From assembly GCF_001659605.2 (NCBI RefSeq), contig NC_035177.2, positions 2,418,611 through 2,482,610 of the forward strand: 64,000 bases of DNA, in the 5' to 3' direction. The position numbers and the translations under genes are program-made. Origin of the DNA: Manihot esculenta (taxonomy: Eukaryota; Streptophyta; Magnoliopsida; Malpighiales; Euphorbiaceae). A model generated the notes under the pieces. It was not told the origin of the DNA. It saw nothing but the letters and a program-made list of their open reading frames with translations, and made no database searches. How positions within the stretch are numbered: position 1 is the stretch's first letter; every line of letters starts with the position of its first letter. This document shows, piece by piece, positions 1 through 10,133 of this stretch.

Positions 1-124
1 AATTTTTGATTTAATAAATCACTTTGAAATTTAGTAACACATAAAACTATGGCTAAAATCTCCTTTTTTATGGTAGAGTATTTTTCTGTGTAGGGTTCCA
101 AACACCAGAATAATAACGTATTAT

Positions 125-370
125 GTAATCTTTGTTGTTTATATTTTGTTTTAATATGCCCCCATATCCTTGGTCTGAGGCATCAGTTTCAACTATTTTT
201 GAATGGTTAGGATTACAAATATTTAGACAAGGTAAAGTTTTCACATGCTTTTTTATTTCTTGTATTAGTTTTGTATGTTCTTCTGTCCATGGTTTAGGAT
301 TCTTTTTTAGCCTATTATATAAATGTTTACATAATATTCTTAAATTAGGTAAGAAATCAGTAACATAATA
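125..370. repeat. Inverted repeat arm 1 (RNase H region), partner at about 2283-2530
   Basis: The complement of this stretch is nearly identical (a handful of differences seen) to about 2283-2530. The two arms of about 245 bp flank roughly 1.9 kb of caulimovirid sequence, so a transcript across the region could fold back on itself. Confidence 0.85.
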
Positions 371-541
371 TTCTATATAAAGTTTTGTATGTTGTTTTCT
401 GTCCCAAAAAGCAGTTGGTAAATTGGAACATAAATCTCTTTCAAATTGTTCTTGGATTTCTTTTATTTGTTGTTTGACTTTTGGTGTTTCTAATTGTTCT
501 TCTATTTTTATAGAATATAAATTTATTTTTAAGTATTTTAT

Positions 542-1207
542 CTAGTTTTCTAAATTATTGATTTTACTTATATTCTCTTGTTGAAATAAATTTACATCGT
601 GATAATTAATTGGTAATATGAACTTAAATATTATATCTTGTCCTAAGATATTAGTTTCTAATCCTAATTGTGTTACTTTGAAGGGATATAACATTTGTAA
701 GAAAGGGTTTCCTAGTATAATTTGTGTGTTAAGATTTTTAATTAACATAAAGCTAGTTTTAAAGCATATGCCATTGTTACATATATGTGCACTTGGTATT
801 TTATAATCTATCTTTACTTTGGTAGAGTTAGCTGCCGATAGTGTTTGTTTTGTCTTATGAAAATATTTACTTGGTACTATCCCTTGGTCTATACAATTCA
901 TGTCAGCTCCTGAGTCTAACATGGCTATGGTTTTTATTGTAAAATCTTTAATTGTTAGGGTTATTTTAACATACCATTTCTGAAATTTAATTCTGGTAAT
1001 ATCATTGAATTTTAATTCTTTTTCATTGTCAGTATTACTATCTTCAGGTTCTTCTACTATTTTTAAAGTTTTATTTTGTTCTAATTGATTTTGTTCTAAC
1101 TTGTAACACCTATGTTTTAGTTGTCTAACTTCTAATTTTAATTGTCTAATTTCTGCTTGTAAATCCATAGATGAGATTGTGTTTACTGGTTTCTTTTGTT
1201 TGAACAT
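542..1207 (-). pseudogene. Caulimovirid aspartic protease region (remnant)
   Basis: An open frame of 221 codons. An N-terminal charged helix with repeated QLK/RQLKH-like heptads, probably a coiled coil, is followed by a retropepsin-like domain whose active site reads LDSGAD, the D-[ST]-G signature of pararetroviral proteases. A later ILGNPFLQ segment matches the second conserved protease strand (ILG). The frame ends at a TAG at 542. Downstream sequence continues in another frame with pre-RT homology, so the polyprotein is broken here. It lies directly after the zinc-knuckle remnant, as expected for a polyprotein. Confidence 0.8.
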
Positions 1208-1259
1208 TTGTTCTATGTCTTCAAAATTTGTTGGTGATTCTACTCCTTGTTTTAATTCT

Positions 1260-1628
1260 TCATTTATTATTTTGGTTAGTTTTTTGAAAAATTTTCTTTT
1301 TATATTTGAATCTTGAACTTGTTCTATTTGTTCTAAGATTTGATTGTATTCTTGTTAATACATTTATTTTATTGTTGCAGGCACAAATTTCTCCTTTACA
1401 CCTATGGTTCGTATCAGTACTACTTAATGCTTGTGAAGAATGGTCACTGCTATAATCATCTTCTAATTCTGAAGTTGATATATTAATTTGATCAATTTTA
1501 TCTAATAATTGGTTTATATTGTCAATTTTTAATTCTAATCCTAACTCATGTATTTTCTTTCTAGCAGGACATTCTTTTGCATAGTGTCCTTTTTGATTAC
1601 ATAAGTAACATGTTATATTATTAGACAA
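1260..1628 (-). pseudogene. Caulimovirid coat-protein C-terminal zinc knuckle (broken)
   Basis: The open stretch begins with a CCHC knuckle of the C-x2-C-x4-H-x4-C form (CYLCNQKGHYAKEC) followed by acidic and serine-rich residues, as at the C-terminus of caulimovirid coat proteins. There is no ATG, because the stretch starts at the rearrangement junction near 1630. The natural frame appears to shift near 1355 into the frame that leads to the protease stretch at 1207, so the visible end at 1260 is an artefact of decay. Function in the virus: binding of the nucleic acid during packaging. Confidence 0.75.
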
Positions 1629-1632
1629 AAAA

Positions 1633-2298
1633 CTAATTAGACCAAGTAAATCACCATGGTCATGTGCAGCTTTTTATGTTAATAAAAATGCTGAAATAGA
1701 AAGAGGTGCACCTAGATTAGTCATTAATTATAAACCATTAAATAAAGCATTAAGATGGATAAGATATCCAATCCTAAATAAACAAGATTTATTAAATAGA
1801 TTATATAATGCAGAAATCTTTTCAAAATTCGACATGAAATCAGGCTTTTGGCAAGTACAAATAGATGAAAAAGATAGATACAAAACTGCTTTTACCGTAC
1901 CTTTTGGACAATACGAATGGAATATTATGCCTTTTGGACTTAAGAATGCACCAAGTGAATTTCAAAAGATAATGAATGACATATTTAATCTATACGACTT
2001 CATAATTACATATATAGATGATGTTTTAATTTTTAGCCAAAATATAAACCAGCATATTAAACATTTAAATATTTTTTATAAAACAGTAAAAAGAAACGGA
2101 TTAGTTTTATCAAAACTAAAAATGAAACTATTTCAAACAAAAATTAGATTCCTAGGTCATGAAATACATCAAAATACTATAGTACCAATTCAAAGGAGTA
2201 TAGAATTTGCTGACAAATTTCCCGATGAAATTAAAGATAGAAATCAATTACAAAGATTTCTAGGATCTCTAAATTATGTTGCTGATTTTGTTACCTAA
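1633..2298 (+). pseudogene. Caulimovirid reverse transcriptase (remnant, opposite orientation)
   Basis: The frame is open from the junction at about 1621-1633 through 2298. RT motifs are visible in order: a PWSCAAF start, RLVINYK, the KSGFWQV block, PFGLKNAPS, the catalytic YIDDVLIF box, and FLGHEI. The end, LQRFLGSLNYV, is typical of Caulimoviridae rather than Ty3/gypsy. A single extra base near 2287, compared with the left copy, brings in a stop at 2296-2298 just before RNase H. There is no start codon for the natural polyprotein, so this is a dead fragment. Confidence 0.88.
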
Positions 2299-2539
2299 TT
2301 TAAGAATATTATGTAAACCTTTATATAATAGGCTAAAAAAGAATCTTAAATCATGGACAGAAGAACATACAAAACTAATACAAGAAATAAAAAAGCATGT
2401 GAAAACTTTACCTTGTCTAAATATTTGTAATCCTAACCATTCAAAAATAGTTGAAACTGATGCCTCAGACCAAGGATATGGGAGCATATTAAAACAAAAT
2501 ATAAACAACAAAGATTACATAATACGTTATTTATTATAA
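2276..2539 (+). pseudogene. Caulimovirid RNase H start (remnant)
   Basis: Continues the RT in the next frame after the one-base shift. It contains the ETDASDQGYG block that holds the first catalytic aspartate of pararetroviral RNase H. Homology to the left fragment stops near 2530, where the AT-rich tandem array begins, so the rest of RNase H is absent here. Confidence 0.8.
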
Positions 2540-5040
2540 TATATTAATAATTAAAAAAATAAATACATTGCGCCACTCTAAACTATTATTTATTTTTTAT
2601 ATTATTTATTTTTTTATTTTATTTATAAGAGGTCGGGCCATAATTTAATTTTTTATTATTAAAAAATTATAATTATATTAATAAATTAATATATTATTTT
2701 TATATAATATTAATTTAATAATTTTATTTATATTATATTTTTATATAATAATTAAATTTTTTATATTAAATTTTTATTATAATAAATTTTTTATATTATA
2801 TTTTATTACAATAAATTTATTATATTATATTTCATAACTCTCTAAAATATTAGGACCATTAATATTATTATGTGATTATATATAAATGACAGTTCAATAA
2901 AAATAAATTTAATTTTTATAATTTTAAATATTTATATTAATTAATTAATTAATTAATTTATTATTAATTATTTAATTCAATTTTTTTATATATATTTAAT
3001 AATAGTTAAAACTGAATTATTTTTATAACATAATATTAATTTTATAATTTATTAAATATTAATATATTAAAATTATAAAAAAATATTTATTATTATAAAA
3101 ATATAATATAAATAATATTATTAAATTAATATAATATAAATATTTTATTATAATATATTAATAATTAAAAAAATAAATACATTGCGCCATTCTAAACTAT
3201 TATTTATTTTTTACATTATTTATTTTTTTATTTTATTTATAAGAGGTCGGGCTATAATTTAATTTTTTATTATTAAAATATTATAATTATATTAATGAAT
3301 TAATATATTATTTTTATATAATGTTAATTTAATAATTTTATTTATATTATATTTTTTATATAATAATTAAATTTTTTATATTATATTTTTTATTATAATA
3401 AATTTTTTATATTATATTTTTATTACAATAAATTTATTATATTATATTTCATAACTCTCTAAAATATTAAAACTATTAATATTATTATGTGATTATATAT
3501 GAATGACAGTTCAATAAAAATAAATTTAATTTTTATAATTTTAAATATTTATATTAATTTTTAATTTATTTATTTATTATTAATTATTTAATTTAATTTT
3601 TTATATATATTTAATAATAGTTAAATAAATTTATAATTAATATTATTTAATTAGAATATTATTATAAAAATATATTAAAATTAATAAAATATATTATAAA
3701 AAATTTATTTTAATAAAAAAAATATAATATAAATATAATTATTAAATATTTTATTAATATATTATACATTGCGCCACTCTAAACTATTATTTATTTTTTA
3801 TATTATTTATTTTTTTATTTTATTTATAAGAGGTCGGGCCATAATTTAATTTTTTATTATTTTTTATATTATTTATTTTTTTATTTTATTTATAAGAGGT
3901 CGGGCCATAATTTAATTTTTTATTATTAAAAAATTATAATTATATTAATAAATTAATATATTATTTTTATATAATATTAATTTAATAATTTTATTTATAT
4001 TATATTTTTTATATAATAATTAAATTTTTTATATTAAATTTTTTATTATAATAAATTTTTTATATTATATTTTTATTACAATAAATTTATTATATTATAT
4101 TTCATAACTCTCTAAAATATTAGGACCATTAATATTATTATGTGATTATATATAAATGACAGTTCAATAAAAATAAATTTAATTTTTATAATTTTAAATA
4201 TTTATATTAATTAATTAATTAATTAATTTATTATTAATTATTTAATTCAATTTTTTTTATATATATTTAATAATAGTTAAAACTGAATTATTTTTATAAC
4301 ATAATATTAATTTTATAATTTATTAAATATTAATATATTAAAATTATAAAAAAATATTTATTATTATAAAAATATAATATAAATAATATTATTAAATTAA
4401 TATAATATAAATATTTTATTATAATATATTAATAATTAAAAAAATAAATACATTGCGCCATTCTAAACTATTATTTATTTTTTACATTATTTATTTTTTT
4501 ATTTTATTTATAAGAGGTCGGGCTATAATTTAATTTTTTATTATTAAAATATTATAATTATATTAATGAATTAATATATTATTTTTATATAATGTTAATT
4601 TAATAATTTTATTTATATTATATTTTTTATATAATAATTAAATTTTTTATATTATATTTTTTATTATAATAAATTTTTTATATCATATTTTTATTACAAT
4701 AAATTTATTATATTATATTTCATAACTCTCTAAAATATTAGGACTATTAATATTATTATGTGATTATATATGAATGACAGTTCAATAAAAATAAATTTAA
4801 TTTTTATAATTTTAAATATTTATATTAATTAATTAATTTATTTATTTATTATTAATTATTTAATTTAATTTTTTTATATATATTTAATAATAGTTAAATA
4901 AATTTATAATTAATATTATTTAATTAGAATATTATTATAAAAATATATTAAAATTAATAAAATATATTATAAAAAATTTATTTTAATAAAAAAAATATAA
5001 TATAAATATAATTATTAAATATTTTATTAATATAATATAA
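2531..5040. repeat. AT-rich tandem array, block 1 (four units of about 590-685 bp)
   Basis: A recognisable anchor, ATTGCGCCA(C/T)TCTAAAC, recurs with its cgcc at 2571, 3185, 3772 and 4456. Each copy is followed after about 50 bp by AAGAGGTCGGGC and then by the same AT-rich body with a CATAACTCTCTAAAATATTA block. Spacings are 614, 587 and 684 bp. Units alternate between two types. Type A (2571, 3772) has CGGGCCATAA and ATAAATGACAG. Type B (3185, 4456) has CGGGCTATAA, AATGAATTAA and ATATGAATGACAG. The array therefore has a dimeric higher-order structure. No coding capacity is seen. Confidence 0.9.
3786..3925. repeat. Internal duplication of about 72 bp inside the third array unit
   Basis: The stretch from the TTATTTATTTTTTATATT run through AGAGGTCGGGCCATAATTTA and its AT tail occurs twice in succession. 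This explains why the third unit is about 70 bp longer than its neighbours. Confidence 0.85.
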
Positions 5041-5610
5041 TATAAATTAATTTTCTTTCCGATTCCTGGCCGTCGGGTCAACTACGGGTGCTTCTTTTTA
5101 ATTTATTTAAGCATTTTTAATATATTTATCACCCTTCATTTCACCACACATTTTCTTTCAAAATATTGTCGACGCCCGCTTTCCCTTCCTCGAGTTGCAG
5201 CTATAAACACCAAAATACAGCCGCAGCAACACCCAACGTCGTTTCTCCCGTCGCTTGCTGTTAACGCGGTCCTCTCTCAGGCACGCTGCACCTATCCTCG
5301 GTGCTGCTCCTCGTCCAGCTGCTCGCCCTCCTTGCCACTAGTCCTCGTCATCAGTCGCGCCGCTGGTCCTCGTCCTCTGTCACGCCGGTATTAAATCAGT
5401 GTTCCAACTGCCGATCTGTGTATATAGTTTACAGTGCTAGTTAGATTTCCATAGGAAATTTGAAATGATAGTTCACTACAATTTAAAGTAATTATTTTTA
5501 AGATGGATTTATGAGATTTATGTGTTGATATTTCTCATATCGATTTGTATTTCTGGAAATTTGGAACGTATTTGTTGAAATTTAAGCTTTATTGAATGTG
5601 TTTGTTTAAA
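5041..5610 (+). repeat. Extra copy of cis-prenyltransferase promoter/5'UTR exon
   Basis: Nearly identical to 8361-8920. The copy includes the TTTATTTAAGCATTTTTAA region, the GC-rich leader rich in CTCGTC and CTGCTC, the exon-end GTCACGCCG with its GTATTAAAT donor (donor GT at about 5388), and about 200 bp of the following intron. It diverges after about 5609. No acceptor or coding sequence follows directly, so it is either an alternative first exon that could splice to 9134 or a dead copy. It has only a few substitutions relative to the downstream copy, such as CTATCCTCGGTG for CTTGTCCTCGCTG, so the duplication is recent. Confidence 0.85.
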
Positions 5611-6786
5611 AGATTGGTTTTTTTTTTTGCTTTAATTTTTAGTGTTCCTCTTTTAGGAACATTGCAGGAATAATTTCTGTTGATTTTTTGGGCTGATCTG
5701 AGTTTGTATGAAATGATAGTCATAATATTTCGGACTTTTTATCAATTTAAGGCGAAACAGTTTTTAATTTCTTTTTATTTTTTAAAATGGTCTGCGCCAC
5801 TCAGAATGACACTAGGCCATTCTTAAAAACAAATTAAAAGAAATAATGGACTGGCGCTATTGTGAATGGGGCCGGCCTCTAATTTTTTTAATTATTAAAA
5901 TATTATAATTATATTAATTAATTAATATATTATTTTTATATTATATTTTTTATTATAATAATATTTTATTAAATATATATAAAAATATTGAATTAAATAA
6001 TTAATAAGAAAATAAATAAATAAATTAATATAAATATTTAAAATTATAAAAATTAAATTTATTTTTATTAAGATTACTGTTGTACAGTCGTACATAATCA
6101 TAAAATAATATTAATTTTATGACAATATAAATAATTATATAATAATATTAATTTTATAACATTAAAATTATATAGAGTCAGTAATATTTTTAGTTTAAAT
6201 ATTAATAATAAAATATATTAAATATTAATATATAAAATATATATTAATATTTAGATAAAATAAAATTATTCTGTTAATTAATTTATCATGCGATTAAATT
6301 AATTAATTAATTAATTTTTTTGATAAATTATAAATAACTCAATATTTTTATATAATAATAATATTATAATTTTAAATATTTTTATGAACAGTCTGTTTGT
6401 TATTAATTTTTATAATACTTTTATATATTAAAAATATTTTTATAAAATATAATAATTATTTATAACTGATATTATTTAATCACAATATTACTGTATTAAT
6501 TTATTAAAATAATAAAATAGTATTAATATATTAATTTATTAAAATAATAAAAAATATTGAATAAATATATATAATATTATTAAATTATTTTTATATATCT
6601 AATCACAACTGAATTATTTTTATATCTTTAATCGCAACATAATATTAATTTTATAATTTATTAAATATTAATATATTAAAATATTAAAAAATATTTATTA
6701 TTATAAAAATATAATATAAATAATATTATTAAATTAATATAATATAAATATTTTATTATAATATATTAATAATTAAAAAAATAAAT
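5611..6786. other. Intron-like remainder and diverged AT-rich repeat
   Basis: 5611-5790 is single-copy, T-rich intron-like DNA. At 5795-5880 there is a GC-containing imperfect palindrome (GCGCCACTCAGAATG against TGGCGCTATTGTGAATGG). 5890-6786 is very AT-rich sequence related to the array units but more diverged. No gene is seen. Confidence 0.6.
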
Positions 6787-8360
6787 ACATTGCGCCGCTC
6801 TAAACTATTATTTATTTTTTATATTATTTATTTTTTTATTTTATTTATAAGAGGTCGGGCCATAATTTAATTTTTTATTATTAAAATATTATAATTATAT
6901 TAATAAATTAATATATTATTTTTATATAATATTAATTTAATAATTTTATTTATATTATATTTTTTATATAATAATTAAATTTTTTATATTAAATTTTTTA
7001 TTATAATAAATTTTTTATATCATATTTTTATTACAATAAATTTATTATATTATATTTCATAACTCTCTAAAATATTATGACCATTAATATTATTATGTGA
7101 TTATATATGAATGATAGTTCAATAAAAATAAATTTAATTTTTATAATTTTAAATATTTATATTAATTAATTAATTTATTTATTTATTATTAATTATTTAA
7201 TTCAATTTTTTTTATATATATTTAATAATAGTTAAAACTGAATTATTTTTATAACATAATATTAATTTTATAATTTATTAAATATTAATATATTAAAATT
7301 ATAAAAAAAATATTTATTATTATAAAAATATAATATAAATAATATTATTAAATTAATATAATATAAATATTTTATTATAATATATTAATAATTAAAAAAA
7401 TAAATACATTACGCCACTCTAAACTATTATTTATTTTTTACATTATTTATTTTTTTATTTTATTTATAAGAGGTCGGGCCATAATTTAATTTTTTATTAT
7501 TAAAATATTATAATTATATTAATGAATTAATATATTATTTTTATATAATGTTAATTTAATAATTTTATTTATATTATATTTTTTATATAATAATTAAATT
7601 TTTTATATTATATTTTTTATTATAATAAATTTTTTATATCATATTTTTATTACAATAAATTTATTATATTATATTTCATAACTCTCTAAAATATTAGGAC
7701 CATTAATATTATTATGTGATTATATATGAATGACAGTTCAATAAAAATAAATTTAATTTTTATAATTTTAAATATTTATATTAATTAATTAATATATTTA
7801 TTTATTATAAATTATTTAATTTAATTTTTTTATATATATTTAATAATAGTTAAATAAATTTATAATTAATATTATTTAATTAGAATATTATTATAAAAAT
7901 ATATTAAAATTAATAAAATATATTATAAAAAATTTATTTTAATAAAAAAATATAATATAAATATAATTATTATATTTTTTATTATAATAAATTTTTTATA
8001 TCATATTTTTATTACAATAAATTTATTATATTATATTTCATAACTCTCTAAAATATTAGGACCATTAATATTATTATGTGATTATATATGAATGACAGTT
8101 CAATAAAAATAAATTTAATTTTTATAATTTTAAATATTTATATTAATTAATTAATTTATTTATTATTAATTATTTAATTTAATTTTTTTATATATATTTA
8201 ATAATAGTTAAATAAATTTATAATTAATATTATTTAATTAGAATATTATTATAAAAATATATTAAAATTAATAAAATATATTATAAAAAATTTATTTTAA
8301 TAAAAAAATATAATATAAATATAATTATTAAATATTTTATTAATATAATATAATATAAAT
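6787..8360. repeat. AT-rich tandem array, block 2 (two and a half units)
   Basis: The same anchor recurs with its cgcc at 6793 and 7412 (spacing 619 bp). A partial unit from about 7968 lacks the anchor and begins within the TTTTTATTATAATAAATTT body. The block runs directly into the promoter/first-exon copy at 8361, just as block 1 runs into the copy at 5041. The array plus exon therefore looks like a module of about 3.3 kb repeated twice. Confidence 0.88.
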
Positions 8361-8702
8361 TAATTTTCTTTCCGGTTCCTGGCCGTCGGGTCAACTACAG
8401 GTGCTTCTTTTTAATTTATTTAAGCATTTTTAATGTATTTATCACCCTTCAGTTCACCACACATTTTCTTTCAAAATATTGTCGACGCCCGCTTTCCCTT
8501 CCCCGAGTTGCAGCTGTATAAACACCAAAATACAGCCGCAGCAACACCCAACGTCGTTTCTCCCGTCGCTTGCTGTTAACGCGGTCCTCTCTCAGGCACG
8601 CTGCACTTGTCCTCGCTGCTGCTCCTCGTCCAGCTGCTCGCCCTCCTTGCCACTAGTCCTCGTCATCAGTCGCGCCGCTGGTCCTCGTCCTCTGTCACGC
8701 CG
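8361..8702 (+). promoter_or_regulatory. Promoter and 5'UTR exon of cis-prenyltransferase
   Basis: A GC-richer leader follows an AT-rich upstream region. The leader ends at a plausible donor (ACGCCG then GTATT, GT at 8703). The matching acceptor is TTTAACAG, ending at 9133, with the coding ATG 35 bp further on. Transcription and splicing are inferred from signals only. Its near-perfect duplicate lies 3320 bp upstream at 5041. Confidence 0.6.
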
Positions 8703-9167
8703 GTATTAAATCAGTGTTCCAACTGCCGATCTGTGTATATAGTTTACAGTGCTAGTTAGATTTCCATAGGAAATTTGAAATGATAGTTCACTACAATTTA
8801 AAGCAATTATTTTTAAGATGGATTTATGAGATTTATGTGTTGATATTTCTCATATCGATTTGTATTTCTGGAAATTTGGAACGTGTTTGTTGAAATTTAA
8901 GCTTTATTGAATGTGTTTGTTGAAATGGATTTCTGAGATTTGTGTGTTTGATGTTTCTGTAAGTGAGCTCTTGCCCGTTGGAGCAATTTCCTGATTTCCA
9001 TCTGACTATGCCCATATTTTCATACTATCATTCGATTACTTCCATGATGCATAAGTTCTTTATTAAATAACCACCGAGTTTTGAGAAACTGACTCCACTG
9101 GTATCAATTGTTTCTTTTTTTCCTCTTTAACAGCTCAGATTGGCACTGGCAATTTTGGTTTTAATAA

Positions 9168-10133
9168 ATGGGAAAAGGTAGTAGACTGAGTGAGATGTTT
9201 GGCAATTTGGGTAGTTTCCTTAGAATATGCATATTTCGTGTTCTATCAATGGGACCCATTCCCAATCATTTTGCCTTCATAATGGATGGGAATCGGAGGT
9301 ATGCTAAGAAGAAAAACATGAAAGAAGGGGCTGGTCATAGGGCTGGATTTTTAGCTCTTATTTCCTTACTTAAGTACTGCTATGAATTGGGAGTGAAGTA
9401 TGTAACTGTTTATGCTTTTAGCATTGATAATTTTAAAAGGAGTCCTGATGAGGTTAAGGACCTGATGAATCTGTTGCTAGAAAAGATTGAGGAGTTGCTG
9501 AGGGATGAAAGCATTGTGAATCAATATGGAGTCAGAGTATATTTTATAGGAAATTTGAAGCTCTTGATTGAACCCGTGAGGATTGCAGCAGAAAAGGTTA
9601 TGAAGGCGACTGCCAACAACACCAATTATACCCTTCTAATCTGCATAGCCTACACTTCACTTGATGAGATTGTACATGCTGTTCAAGTTTCATGTAAAAA
9701 TGTGACCTCCAGTTGTATAGCTACAGGAGTTGAAGAGGATGGCAATAAAAATAAAAATAACATGACTTTGCGTGCTGTCCAAGGATCCTATGTAGATACA
9801 TGGTATAACTATCAAGCAATGAAGGAAAATAGAATGGGCAATGGAGCATCTGCATCCAAAGAAAGTGGGGATATGCAGGGAGAGTGTTCTATCATAAAGC
9901 TAGTTGACATTGAGAAGCATATGTACATGGCAGTAGCTCCGAAACCTGACATCCTTATTCGAAGTTCTGGAGAGACCCGCCTGAGCAACTTTCTACTTTG
10001 GCAAGCTAGTGAGTGTCTGTTGTATTCTCCAGATGCTTTGTGGCCAGAAGTTGGTTTATGGCACTTGCTGTGGGCAGTATTAAACTTCCAAAGAAACCAT
10101 TCTTATTTGGAAAAGAAAAGGCGGCAGTTGTAA
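9168..10133 (+). CDS. cis-prenyltransferase (dehydrodolichyl diphosphate synthase / rubber transferase family)
   Basis: Adds isopentenyl diphosphate units in cis to an allylic primer, giving long polyprenyl diphosphates (dolichol or, in latex plants, rubber). The 321-residue protein has no coding intron. Family blocks are visible: HFAFIMDGNRR with the catalytic Asp at residue 40, GHRAGF at 57-61, VYAFSIDNFKRS at 81-92, and RSSGETRLSNFLLWQ at 265-279. A poorly conserved, charged insertion lies between about 175 and 250, usual in plant DHDDS-type enzymes. The C-terminus YLEKKRRQL lacks the RxG motif of single-subunit enzymes. By family knowledge it should therefore need a Nogo-B-receptor-like partner at the ER. 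No transit peptide is apparent. Two in-frame TAA codons just before the ATG support the start. The gene lies downstream of a duplicated first exon and a repeat array. Confidence 0.93.
   Translation: MGKGSRLSEMFGNLGSFLRICIFRVLSMGPIPNHFAFIMDGNRRYAKKKNMKEGAGHRAGFLALISLLKYCYELGVKYVTVYAFSIDNFKRSPDEVKDLMNLLLEKIEELLRDESIVNQYGVRVYFIGNLKLLIEPVRIAAEKVMKATANNTNYTLLICIAYTSLDEIVHAVQVSCKNVTSSCIATGVEEDGNKNKNNMTLRAVQGSYVDTWYNYQAMKENRMGNGASASKESGDMQGECSIIKLVDIEKHMYMAVAPKPDILIRSSGETRLSNFLLWQASECLLYSPDALWPEVGLWHLLWAVLNFQRNHSYLEKKRRQL

Larger units (their letters stand above)
1..1632 (-). mobile_element. Endogenous caulimovirid fragment, left part
   Basis: Degenerate pararetrovirus sequence read on the minus strand. 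From high to low coordinates it holds a coat-protein-type CCHC knuckle, an aspartic protease, and then the start of RNase H. The reverse transcriptase that should sit between protease and RNase H is missing: the reading passes at about 370 from a pre-RT segment straight into the segment that normally follows RT. Frame breaks near 1355 and 541 and several stops show that it is not functional. The order coat protein, protease, RT, RNase H is known for the Caulimoviridae. Assignment to a genus is not possible by eye. Confidence 0.85.

Noticed and set aside
132..368. Open frame on + strand near the left end and its twin at 2269-2511 on the minus strand
   Set aside because: Both are the antisense of the caulimovirid RNase H start and its inverted copy. 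They are mirror artefacts, not genes.
2531..8360. Centromeric satellite
   Set aside because: Unit length and dimer structure would fit a satellite. However, only about seven units are seen and they are interleaved with a gene's first exon, so a local array is the simpler reading. Genome-wide copy number would decide.
8479..8709. Open frame of 76 codons in the GC-rich leader
   Set aside because: Starts at a non-ATG codon, has low-complexity Ser/Cys/Pro content and overlaps the 5'UTR and splice donor. Treated as leader.
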